Positions 35,256 to 45,758 of a stretch of 64,000 bases of DNA are shown piece by piece. The notes under the pieces are model-generated. The model did no database searches, was not told the origin of the DNA, and worked only from the letters and a program-made list of their open reading frames with translations. Both the position numbers and the translations under genes were made by a program. The DNA comes from Siphonodentalium dalli. Lineage: Eukaryota; Mollusca; Scaphopoda; Gadilida; Siphonodentaliidae. The stretch is taken from contig CP136063.1 in assembly GCA_032622095.1 (NCBI GenBank), positions 117,884,723-117,948,722 of the forward strand. The letters run 5' to 3'. Each line of letters opens with the position of its first letter. Position 1 is the first letter of the stretch.

Positions 35256-35463
35256 ATGTCAAAACGCAGACAATGTAGGTTCCAATCTCGATGGAAAACA
35301 CAAGCAGATTATAGTGCATGGTTACAGGAGATTCCCTCAAATGTTCATGAAAGATATGCATGAGGGAAATAAATGTTGGAAACATGGGTGAGCATGCGTT
35401 ACAATCGCACATTAATAGCAGCAAACACAGGAAGGCCACCAATGATGTCAACCGAACACTGAC
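35256..35463 (+). pseudogene. zinc-finger fragment of a transposase
   Basis: A 35-codon frame from ATG 35256 (MSKRRQCRFQSRWKTQ, ending HERYA) is followed in another frame by INVGNMGEHALQSHINSSKH. The pattern 'SxMGxxALxSHxxSxKH' is the second half of a zinc finger found at the N terminus of some hAT-like transposases. The Cys-x2-Cys half expected between the two segments is missing, probably deleted. No later transposase domain could be recognised within the element. Confidence 0.45.
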
Positions 35464-35544
35464 ATTGTCAATGCAGTTGAAGTTGTCTATCTGGCAACAC
35501 CATAACTACCTGTATGTTTGTTCACTAAAGGGGGGGGGTATCAG

Positions 35545-36020
35545 TAGTTCATATTATTATTGTACCCCCGAAAAATTTATTTTTGGGGGACTATAGAAAC
35601 AGGCTCCGTCCGTCCGCCCGTCCGTCCGTCCATCCATCACACTTTTGAGTACCTTCATGGTGTAATCATCTCCTCCTACAGATTTCATCCCAGAGATTTG
35701 AAACTTCAGAATATTGTTGCCCATATATTGAAGATGTGCAACATGTATATAGATGACAGAAAAATTATTTTTTGACTGAGTTATTGACCCTTTTCGACTT
35801 AGAAAATTTCAACATTTTTTTATGATTGTCTGTATGAGGGTACCTTCATGGTGTAATCAACTCCTCCTACAGTTTTCATCCTAGAGATTTGTAACTTCAG
35901 AATATTGTTGCCCATATATTGAAGATGTGCAACATGTACATAGATGAAGGAAAAATTATTGTTTGACGGAGTTATTAACACTTTTCGACTTAGAAAATTT
36001 CAACACTGTGGTCTGATGAC
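35545..36020 (+). mobile_element. Helitron-like fragment with two 190-bp units
   Basis: It begins with the foldback TACCCCCGAAAAATTTATTT / TTGGGGGA and a CCGTCCGT microsatellite. Two units about 190 bp apart follow (CCTTCATGGTGTAATCA at about 35652 and 35842), each with CAGAATATTGTTGCCCATAT. It is cut at about 36020 by a LINE fragment, and no 3' terminus is seen. Confidence 0.5.
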
Positions 36021-36545
36021 CTTTTATTATTATTATTTAATACATTTATAACGCGCAAATTCCATATACATGTTTTTTTATTTCGCCTTGAAAGTCAACA
36101 CCAAGATTTTGAATTTAATTCGATATTTCACAGGCAGCCAATGCAGATCTTTCAAGATAGTTGTAATATGATCGTGCTTGGATGTACAATTCTGGTCGCT
36201 GTGTTTTGGATTCTCTGCAATTTGTACATGAGTGAATCAGCATTGTCGAATAAACATGTGTTCATAAAGTCCAGCTTAGAACTTACAAGGGCCTGAACTA
36301 ATGTCCTAGTAGCTGAGATGGTCAGGTACTTACGAATCTTTCCGATATTTCTCAGGTGAAAGTTGCACGCCCGGCACACATTATTCACATGCGCATCCAT
36401 GTTCATGCTTGAATAAAAAACAGCACCCAAATCTCTGACAACACTTGAAGCGATAGTACTGGAATCAATTTTTAAAACCAATGGAGATTTCAGGAGATGA
36501 GCTGCTGTCGAGTTCCAATCACAATCACTTCTGTCTTACCCTCAT
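36021..36545 (-). pseudogene. LINE reverse transcriptase C-terminal fragment
   Basis: The minus strand encodes NEGKTEVIVIGTRQQL, then VRDLGAVFYSSMNMDAHVNN, KIRKYLTISATRTLVQALV, LQRIQNTATRIV and HWLPVKYRIKFKILVLTFKA. These are the thumb/connection motifs that follow the RT palm in CR1/L2/Rex-like LINEs. The minus-strand 3' end carries an AAT microsatellite (36021-36042). The copy is 5'-truncated and has at least one frame break near 36160-36190. It differs from the LINE fragment at 34 kb, which covers the far C terminus. Confidence 0.8.
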
Positions 36546-36900
36546 TGACCGCCGACCCAATGGGTTCGGAGGACTATTATGATCAGCACGTCCGTGCATC
36601 CGTCCGTCCATGCGTCCGAGGTTTCCGGATGATAACTTTAGTTAGAGTGAACCAAATTAAATTAAATTTGGTATGTGGGTTTACTAGCAGAAAAGACAGG
36701 TCAAGTTTTTGCCAATTTGAGGTTTCCGGATGATAACTTTAGTAAATGTTTACGGAATGAAATTAAATTTGATATATGTAGGTTTACTAGCATAAAAGAC
36801 AGATTAAATATTCGATTTCATGTTCCGTCATGCCAATTTTTATGCACAAACAACGGTCGTATCAAGCCGACACTTAGAGGCGGACATGAGGTCTACTGAC
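36546..36900 (+). repeat. diverged Helitron-like core, two units
   Basis: A CCGTCCGTCCATGCGTCCG microsatellite is followed by two copies of GAGGTTTCCGGATGATAACT (about 36618 and 36719) with shared flanks of about 100 bp. No end structures were found. It lies inside the hAT-like relic. Confidence 0.45.
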
Positions 36901-37681
36901 CTATTATTCAATTTGAGTTTGTTGGAAAACATCCATTTTCGAATGTCAGCGATGGATGACTCCAAAACATTAGTTGTATCGTCCACGCTGGCTGTATCAG
37001 ATGACGAGAAAGTTGCATAAATCTGGTATGTAGTCAGAAATATATGGGTAGAGAAATGCCCAGCAATCTATTGTCCAATTATCTTCATATTATGGGGCAC
37101 CCTGACTGGAAACTTTGCATCCACTCTACTTACTTTTACTAAAGTGAGCATATTTGATAATTGTTGTAATAAATAAATTGAAAGAGATAGTTACATATTC
37201 CTAACCCTAGAGAAACAAACAAAATATTGTTTTAATGCTGCTAATATAATATAGTATGTAGTATTGCTGTTTTTCTCTACTCATAAAATTCTGATTGCAT
37301 CTTGTATTCACAAATACTTGCTATTGACTACTGTTACATATATACTAAGTACTATACTGTTTGAGGTAATATGATCAATGGTAACCCCTTGATTTTCGAG
37401 TATATACATCCTTGAAAACCCTTGAATTTCGACCCCTACACTACTTGAAACCCCTTGAGTTTGATATTAAAGTAGGTGCAAGAACCATGTGTACGGTGAC
37501 AAATGGTTCATTGGACCAGATTATTTGTGTGTTTGCATTAAATGTTGAGTCCCCAGCTCAGTGCTGAAGAGTCACTTAGAGAATATTCTGGAGAATAAGA
37601 TGTCCAAGAGTAATGTTAAAGTTGGTTAAAATTATCCCCATGTGATGTCTTGAAACCAGCAGATGAAAGCTTGATATTTTT

Positions 37682-39113
37682 AGCTCAACTTTACTTTGTA
37701 AAGTTTGAGCTATTGCCATGACTTTGTCGTCCGTCGTCTGTGTGTGCGTGTGCGCGTGTGTGCGTAAGGTGTCAACAATAGAGGCTACAGGTCGTACCTT
37801 TGATCGGATCATTATGAAATTTGTCATAGCTGTTGACATCAACATTTGTACCGGATTGATTCATTTTGGGGTCATTCGGAAAAAAAACATGGCCGCCAGC
37901 GGCCATCTTAGATTTCAAAATTCAATCCGTTAGCACGGGCTACAGGCCGTACTGTTCGTCTGATCGTCATGAAATTTGTCATGGATGTTAATATTGACAT
38001 GTAGATGGGAAAGAGTAATTTTGGGGTCATTCGGCCAAAACACATGGCCGCCAGCAGCCATCTTCGATTTTACTCTTTGCATGACTAAATCCTTTAGCAT
38101 GGGCTACAGGTCGTACCTTTAGTCTGACCATCATGAAATTTGTCATGGCTGTTGAAATTGGAATGTAGATGGGAACGAGTCATTTTGGGGTTATTCGGCT
38201 AAAAAACATGGCTGCCAGCAGCCATCTTGGATTTTACTCTTTGTATGACTAAATCCTTTAGCACGAGCTACAGGTCGTACCTTTAGTCTGATCATTATAA
38301 AATTTGTCATGGCTGTTGAAATTGGAATGTAGATGGGAACGAGTCATTTTGGGGTCATTCAGACAAAAAACATTGCCACCAGCGGCCATCTTTGATTTCA
38401 AAATTTAATCTATTAGCATGGGCCACAGGTCGTACTGTTCGTCTGATCATCATGAAATTTGTCATGGATGATAATATTGACATGTAGATGGTAACGAGTC
38501 ATTTTGGGGTCATTCGGTCAAAACACATGGCCGCCAGCAGCCATCTTGGATTTTACTCTTTGTATGACTAAATTCTTTAGCACGGGCTACAGCTCGTACC
38601 TTTAGTCTGATCATCATGTAGATGGGAACGAGTGATTTTGGGGTCGTTCAGCTGAAAAACATGGCCGCCAGCAGCCATCTTGGATTTTACTATTTGCATG
38701 ACTAAATCCTTTCCCGCGGGCTACAGGTCGTAGCTTTGGTCAGAATTACATGAAATTTGTCACGGATGTTAACAATGACATGTAGATGGGAACGAGTCAT
38801 TTTGGGGTCTGTAGGCCAAAAAACATGGCCACCAGCAGCCATCTTGGATTTTACTCTTTGCATGACTAAATCCTTTGGTGCGGGCTGCAGGTCGTACCTT
38901 TGGTAGGATCTTCATGAAATTTGTCATGGATGTTAATATTGACATGTAGATCGGAACGAGTCATTTTGGGGTCGTTCGGCCAAAAAACTCTTTGCATGAC
39001 TAAAGGCAAAGGTAACACATTTCAATCAGCATCTTTCCTATTTCTCCATTTACTGTAAACCATTAAATTATTCCCCTACCTAAGTTGAGCTACAGTGTCA
39101 TTGATACTTTCAT
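37682..39113 (+). mobile_element. family A (HINE-like) element, complete
   Basis: 5' foldback at 37682, TGTGTGCG microsatellite, and about eight core units, of which the third to last has lost about 75 bp. The type-2 tail (CATTTACTGTAAACCATTAAAT, here uninterrupted) and hairpin AGTGTCATTGATACTTTCAT end at 39113. The intact tail is an empty-site reference for the DIRS insertion. Family B sequence begins immediately after. Confidence 0.85.
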
Positions 39114-39658
39114 TTATACCCGCCAGGCTCCACAACGAAGCTGTAGGTGGAGGTATACTGGAATCAGCCTGTCCGTCCGTCGTCCAACTGTCGTCCGTCC
39201 ACGGACACAAAGTTTTTATACCCCCCCCCCCCACCCGCAACGAAGTTAGGGGGGGTATACTGGAGTCAGCTCGTCCGTCCGTCCGTCCGTGGACACAAAT
39301 TTGTCCAGAGTTTTTCTCAGTCGTTTTTTTTATCAATTTCCGTGAAACTTGGCACATACATCAACCACCATGGGAACCTGTGCACCTGCGATTATGACGT
39401 CTGTCGGACTTTTTTTCGACTTAGAAAATTTTCGCAACATGTATACTTTTGTCCGAGCTTTTATTCCTACATATTTAGGTCAATTTTTTTAAAACATAGC
39501 ACCGATATTTAGTACCATGGGAACTTGTGCACCTGCGATTATGACATCTGTCCGACATTTTTTGGTGCAGTTATCCCCCTTTTTGGACTTAGAAATTTTT
39601 TTGCAACATGCATAATTTTGTCCAAGCTTTTATTCCTACATTTTTCGGTCAATATTTT
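39114..39658 (+). mobile_element. Helitron-like family B, left portion (two nested 5' ends)
   Basis: Two successive 5' modules occur: ACCCGCCAGGCTCCACAACG at about 39118 and, about 110 bp on, a C-rich ACCCGCAACGAAGTTAGG version, each followed by GGTATACTGGA(A/G)TCAGC and CCGT repeats. Core units follow until TTCGGTCAATATTTTT at 39658, where family C begins. The right portion resumes at 41867. Confidence 0.65.
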
Positions 39659-41866
39659 TATGTGTACCCATACCATGTATGGTACACATAATGCCGACGT
39701 CCGGATCAACCATCCGTCGTTCGTCCGTCCGTCTGTCCGTCTGTCTGTCTGTCTGTCCGTCTGTCCGTAGACACTTGCTATCCGATTCATTTACTCGAAT
39801 TTTTTTTATCGGATCTTGTTCAAATTTTATGTGCATGTTTATGATGACACACTCCTCACCTGTATAGTTTTTGGTATCGATCGGTTGATCGGTTTAGAAA
39901 TTATTAACACTTTGCATCCGCACATAGTCATGAGCTATCCGATGCTATAACCAATGTATTTTTTGTCTGATTGTTTTCATATTTGATATGTAGGTTTATG
40001 ATGACACACCCCTCACCTGTATAGTTTTTGGTATCGATTAGTTGATCAGTTTAGAAAATAATTAACCCTTCACACACATGCTATCCAATGTAATAAGTTG
40101 AACATATATCTTCTGATCTGCCTCATATTTCTTACCTAGGTTTTTCTTAGCACGGTCTTCATCTGTATGGTTTTTGGTATTATTTAATTAACCCTTTTCA
40201 CTCTTAATGTTTACTTAGAACTCACGCAAGCTGCTATGACTCAAAACATTTTTCATCTGATCTACACCAAATTTGGTACATGTGGTCCTCACCCCAAAAT
40301 ACAGATCAAGTTCAAATTTGGGTTTGATCCGATATATTTTAACAGAGTTATGGCCCTTTATAATTCAAGTGACTTATAATGTAGTTCCATGAAATACACT
40401 GGTATATGGTCGAATGGTGGACAACTCTATTGGAAATATAATGATAACATTCCCTGGTGTATGCCCATGTAGATAGTAAACAGCTCATGAAATGATTAAT
40501 TGCTACTTAGCTATGGCCAAGTGGTTAGATGGATACCAAGATAAACAAACAATATTATACTGATGGCTGGTTAATTGTCAAATTTGATAAATGACACCAG
40601 GCTCTTGTTTATCTAATTTTGAAATTTCATTACAGGCTGCCTGATAATTGACCCATGACCTATACAATTGTCTGCATATTCCATTGATATGCTTAGAAAA
40701 TAATTAACCCTTTCCAAGTTTCCAACAGATTTATGCTTTAATGCACATGGGCTCTTCCTCATATGTCTTATCTTGGGTTATCTTCACACTATTAACTTCT
40801 ATGGATTGTGGAATTGATTAATTGATTTTTGAAAAATATATTAACCCTTCAGACACATTCTTTTGATATTACATTAAAATAATGGCTAATAGCCAATATA
40901 ATTGTTATATGCAATAGGTTACAAGCAGATAAATCTTCATTATTGTTTGTATTATGCAGAAACATATTAAATGAACCCTCTTTTTGAATCAGGTTCATTA
41001 GTTAATGAACATTCAATAAGACACCAATTGAATATGCTTACAGATTATAGGTGATGCATTATTTTGAAAATCAATATGGCAGATAATATTGCCAGGAACC
41101 TTATTTTCCCATCTGTTCATATTGTCATGGTTGACTGAATTTTGGGGACCACAGAGTGCTTAAAAGATTAACAGTGAAGGTTATGTGTTTTAGTCTGCAA
41201 GCTGCTTGTAAAATATTGTTATGTCTTGAAACCATTTGATTCAGTGTTACTTTCCTTTATATTAACTATGGTAATCTTTTCGATTTAGGGATCATTGGGG
41301 CCAGCATCCGCACCATATAATGGCTGTATAACATGGCTGTATAACATTATATTGATAACACTTTTGAATTATACTGTATAAACTACATGCATTTTTGACA
41401 TGATTGATAAACATAACAACTGGGAAGAATGGGGGGCGGGGTCATTAAAGTTCAAATTAAATATGAGATGGAATCCCACATGTTGTTCTATGCAGTCTGG
41501 CTTGTCAACTAATTATAATTTCTCTTTAGAAGTGAATGAGATTTGAATAGCTGGTAGTTTTGTTTCCAATGAGCTAACTTCAACTTATAAACATATCCTC
41601 AGAAATAACTAAACCCTTGGATCTCACATAGATAGGTCCTTGGATGAATAAGGATAGAGTTATTAGATTTAGAACACCCCCCCCCCCCCTTCGCAACCAC
41701 AAATACTTTAACCCCTTCTTAAGACAAATTATTTGAGCTATTGAATTCAAGATGGTGCTGATATATGGATACCTGTGTTCATATCTTTGATAAATTATCA
41801 GTTATAGCTAATCGCTATCGCCCGGGTATGGGTTAAACATCTGCCGATCGTGATCGGCCTCTCGTT
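39659..41866 (+). mobile_element. Helitron-like family C element inside family B
   Basis: It starts with the foldback ATGTGTACCCATACCATGTA / TGGTACACAT and a CCGTCTGT microsatellite (39719-39770). Non-coding units follow with GATGACACAC, CACCTGTATAGTTTTTGGTA and TTAACCCTT. It ends with hairpin GCCGATCGTGATCGGC (41843-41858) and CTCTCG-TT. The flanking family B sequence would be continuous without it (compare GGTCAATTTTTTTAAAACGT near 2645). It encodes no protein. Confidence 0.65.
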
Positions 41867-42165
41867 TAATCTTGGCACTGATATTTAGTACCATGGAAAC
41901 CTGTGCACCTGCGATTATGACGTCTGTACATTATTTTTTGTGTGGAGTTATTCCCTTTTTCGCAACATACATAATTTTGTCCAAGCTTTTATTCCTACAT
42001 TTTTCGGTCAATAGGTTTAAGATTAGGGTTATGGTTGTACACCTGCAATGGGAACTGTTATTTTATTATTTTAACTAAATGTTTACTGACATGTGAAACA
42101 TCTTAGTATTTTAAAAACAGGGGGGGGGGGTATCCGTAGTCCCATTGGGACAGTCACACCTCTAG
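41867..42165 (+). mobile_element. Helitron-like family B, right portion
   Basis: It resumes with CTTGGCACTGATATTTAGTA and runs to the family B terminus: a G-run, GTATCCGTAGT, hairpin GTCCCATTGGGAC (42139-42151), then CTAG-T (42162-42166). Its last 200 bp are nearly the same as 2770-2968. Confidence 0.7.
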
Positions 42166-42441
42166 TTAAAAATAGTTTTACATTTTAAAAGCATTTTATT
42201 TTCAGAAGACTGTTGAAGTTTCTGGTATCAATGTTGTTTCATAATTTCATCATTCACACTTTCATCATTATCCTAGGCAGTGGTCAAACTTGGACAAAAG
42301 CTACCAGTGTTGTTCCTGTTAGCTAGCCTATATATAATATAGTGAACTGTTCATTGACATTGCCCCTATGTTCAGTAAACTTCAGTTTACAGTCAGCCTT
42401 CAGATGGACCTGACTGGAACTCATTTGTATGCCTCCTTAAT
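42166..42441. other. short intron stretch, nothing recognised
   Basis: No exon or repeat end was identified between the family B terminus and the next family A element. Confidence 0.4.
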
Positions 42442-44116
42442 AGCTCAACTTTACTTTGTATCTGCTTGGTATTTGTCGTCCATGCATGTGTGAGGCGTCA
42501 ACAATACAGGCTACAGATCGTACCTTTTGTCGGATCATTATGAAATTTGTCATAGCTGTTGACATTGACATGTAGATTGGAATGAGTCATTTTGGGGTCA
42601 TTCGGAAAAATAACATGGCCACCAGCAGCCATCTTGGATTTCAAAATTCAATCCATTAGCACGGGCTACAGGTCATCATGAAATTTGACATGGATGTTAA
42701 TATGGACATGTAGATGGGAACTAGTAATTTTGGGGTAGTTCGGCCAAGAAACATGGCTGCCAGCAGCCATGGTGGATTTTACTCTTTGCATGACTAAATC
42801 CTTTGGCACGGGCTACAGGTCGTACCTTTGGTCGGATCATCATGAAATTTGCATGGATGTTAACAATGACATGTAGATGGGAACGAGTCATTTTGGGGTC
42901 ATTCGGCAAAAAAAACAGTGGCCATCTTCGATTTCAAAATTCAATCCATTAGCACAGACTGCAGGCCATACTGTTTGTCTGATCATCATGAAATTTATCA
43001 TGGATGTTAATATTGACATGTAGATGGGAATGAGTCATTTTGGGGTCATTCGGCCAAAACACATGGCCGCCAGCTGCCATCTTGGATTTTACTCTTTGCA
43101 TGACTAAATCCTTTGGCACAGGCTACAGGTCGTACCTTTGGTCGGATCATTATGAAATTTGTCATGGCTGTTGACATTGACATATAGATGGGAGCTAGTC
43201 ATTTCCGGTTCATTTCCCAAAACAGACTACAGGCCGGAGTGTTTGTCTGATCATCATGAAATTTGTCGTGGAAGTTAATATTGACATGTGGATGGGAACG
43301 AGTCATTTTGGGGTCATTCGGCCATAAAACATGGCCGCTGGTAGCCATCTTGGATTTTACTGTTTGTATGACTAAATCCTTTGACACAGGCTACAGGTCG
43401 TATCTGGGCAGATCATCATGAAATTTGTCTTGGATGTTAACATTGACATGTAAATGGGAATGAGTCATTTTGGGGCATTCGGCAAAAAAAAAATGGCTGC
43501 CAGCAGTCATTTTGAATTTCAAAATTCATTCCAGGCAGTACTTTTTGTCTGATCATCATGAAATTTGTCACTTATGTTAATATTGACATATAGATGGGAA
43601 CGAATTATTTTGGGGTCATTCCAGGGCATTCGGCCAAAAAACATGGCCGCCAGCAGCCATCTTGGATTTTACTCTTTGCATGACTAAATCTTTTGGCAAG
43701 GGCTACAGGTCGGATCATCATGAAATTTGTCATGAATGTTAAAATTGACATGTAGATGGGAATGAGTCATTTTGGGGTCATTCAGCCATAAAACATGTCT
43801 GCTGGTAGCCATCTTGGATTTTACTCTTTGCATGACTAAATCCTTTGGCAAACCCTACAGTCAACTTCTCTCATCCGATCATCATCAAACTTCATATTAA
43901 TCTTTTTATTGATCTACTAGATGGAAGCTGTCAAATGTTTTTGAATTTCATTGGAAAACCAGCAACCATCTTTGATTTTACTTTATGTATATCTCTTCAT
44001 GTTGATAATCTAGTATTACTTAGACCTTTCTACTTTCCACATTCCTAATCGCTCCATTGTAACACATGAAATTATTCCCTTTCCAAGTTGAGCTACAGTG
44101 TCATTGACACTTTCAT
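42442..44116 (+). mobile_element. family A (HINE-like) element with damaged 5' module
   Basis: It begins AGCTCAACTTTACTTTGTAT at 42442, but the second half of the foldback and the CCATGG box are deleted. About nine diverged core units follow, several with internal deletions. A type-1 tail and hairpin end at 44116, 87 bp before the acceptor of the 44204 exon. Confidence 0.8.
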
Positions 44117-44203
44117 TATTCATGTGAGAGAGGAAAATGTGAATGAATGTATTTTAATTTATGACATCCTAACTTATTGAAACCGATTCCTTTCACAATT
44201 CAG

Positions 44204-44440
44204 GCTGGTTAATCGATCACTGCAAGAGTTCTGCAAGGAATGTTTGGGTGGATGTCTGAAGGATCCAAAATGGCTGTTTCTTGTACCACTGCTTCACTTC
44301 GGAAGTGGCCGATTGAAGCCGTTTGAGTTGAGGAAAATGAAAAAAAATCACCGAACATCTGAATGGTGGGGTACAGAGAGACTAAATAAGAATGACCATG
44401 ACAGGTTCAAGAATGACGTCAGCAAATCACACTGGTCTGG
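44204..44440 (+). CDS. internal exon, possible RNF213/mysterin-like protein
   Basis: Exon of 237 nt with acceptor CCTTTCACAATTCAG and donor TCTGG|GTAAGT. The first base completes the glycine codon left open by the 21757-22010 exon, and it leaves two bases of another glycine codon. It encodes about 79 residues: LVNRSLQEFCKECLGGCLKD, then WLFLVPLLHFGSGRLKPFE, a basic stretch RKMKKNHRTSEWWG, and a polar end DVSKSHWSG. The PLLHF...KPFE...EWWG succession is the main reason for suggesting the RNF213-like family. The identity needs a profile search. The two exon-flanking family A elements lie 87 bp upstream and 15 bp downstream. Confidence 0.75.
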
Positions 44441-44455
44441 GTAAGTTGCATTTTT

Positions 44456-44960
44456 AGCTCAACTTTACAATGCAAACCCTACAGGCCGCATCCCTTATAC
44501 GATCTTTATCAAATAGATGGGAGCTATCAATTTTTTCTGAATTTCAAAGAAAAACATGGCTGCCAGCAACCATCTTGGATTTCAAATTTGAATCCATCGG
44601 CACACACTACATACCGGATCATTTTTAGCTCAACTTTATAAAGTAAGGTTTGAGCTATTGCCATGGGTTGACATCTTTCATCTGTGCAAGCATCTGTTCG
44701 GACGTCAGTTCATCAACAATTTCCTTGGCATGCCCTACAGACGCATCCATCATCCGATCTTCATCAAACTTTATATGTTGCTTCAGGGTGACCTATAGAG
44801 ATGAGCTATCAAATTTTTCCAAATATCGATGAAAAACATGGCCGCCAGCAGCCATCTTGGATTTCAAATTTGAATCCATCAGCACACCCTACAGCCGGGT
44901 CATTGTTAGCTCAAACTTTATAACATTGTTGTTGGCGTCCGTTGTCTGTGCATGCTGGTG
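44456..44960 (+). mobile_element. three short diverged family A modules
   Basis: 5' foldback starts lie at 44456, 44637 and 44908, each followed by only one core-like unit or less. Units carry the variant ACAT(A/G)GCNGCCAGCA(A/G)CCAT and ATTTCAAATTTGAATCCATC. They are older and more diverged than the neighbouring arrays. The first begins 15 bp after the exon donor. Confidence 0.6.
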
Positions 44961-45758
44961 TTGAAACGTTTAGGGATTTTCAGGAGTCGACTAGTCAAGA
45001 GAGGTAATCGAATACCAGTTGATCAGTCGGACCCCTTCAGAAAGTTCCTGTTTCTATGCCCATATGTATAAAATGGGCCATGTGGCATCGCAGTTTTGAA
45101 TACCCAGCTCTCCGTTTCAGAATGTTCAAACGAGAAGCACGAGAACTGTATAATCTCCTGTTTTGCCTGTGAGTCTCCCAATTTGATGTCTTAAACCCGG
45201 CGATCTGAACCGCCATATAATTTCACGGTTTGGGGAATGCAGGTAATAATAACATTATATTTCTTTTAAATTGTCGCCGGTAACCTGGAAATAAATAGGC
45301 AAGTCTCGTTCGTAAGTCTCGCTAACGAGATTTCGGGTGCGTTCTATTTTCTTGCTGAATAGCCGCCTCATGTTGCAGACGCTATTAAATTACTGATTTG
45401 ACTTTAAAAGCATGCTTGTCGCGACTTATGTTTCGTTCATCCTTGAAGCCATTTTGTTACTTCATTACTCTATTATTACACATGCCACAGTGAGAAGTTA
45501 TCACGGATCAATTGCATCACAACGAACTAATGTTAATGGTGCTCAGTCGGAAGTGACACTTCAAGTCTTTGACGATCAACATAAAAGAAACCGCGTACAC
45601 AGGTGCATACATTGGGTTCAGTTCAGGTCACCGACCGTGCATGACTGATGGCAGCAGCATCTTTAAAGGAACAATACAATAAGGCTTTAAGAAGTTATTA
45701 TGTGTTACTGTGCTATATCTCCTATATATTTATTATGTGTTAACTGTTACAGTTTATT
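44961..45758. other. intron stretch with one unassigned 78-codon frame
   Basis: An ATG frame at 45412-45648 begins with a hydrophobic run (VSFILEAILLLHYSIITHA) resembling a signal peptide, then polar sequence to a stop. No homologous family is recognised and no splice donor is obvious, so I do not call a gene. Confidence 0.3.

Larger units (their letters stand above)
34831..37489. mobile_element. hAT-like transposon relic with 5-bp target duplication
   Basis: The left end CAGGGTTCCCGCGGGTACTT (34831) and right end GGTGCAAGAACCATG (to 37489) are imperfectly inverted (CAGGGTTC against CATGGTTC). Direct TGTAC copies abut both ends (34826-34830 and 37490-37494). Both subterminal regions are full of CTTGAA words (34846-34975 and 37410-37460). 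An interrupted zinc-finger segment at 35256-35463 supports a former transposase. LINE and Helitron-like pieces have inserted inside. Confidence 0.5.

Noticed and set aside
39147-39867. Overlapping frames with SVRLSVCLSVCPSVRP-like runs on both strands
   Set aside because: They are translations of CCGT/CTGT microsatellite in Helitron-like 5' modules.
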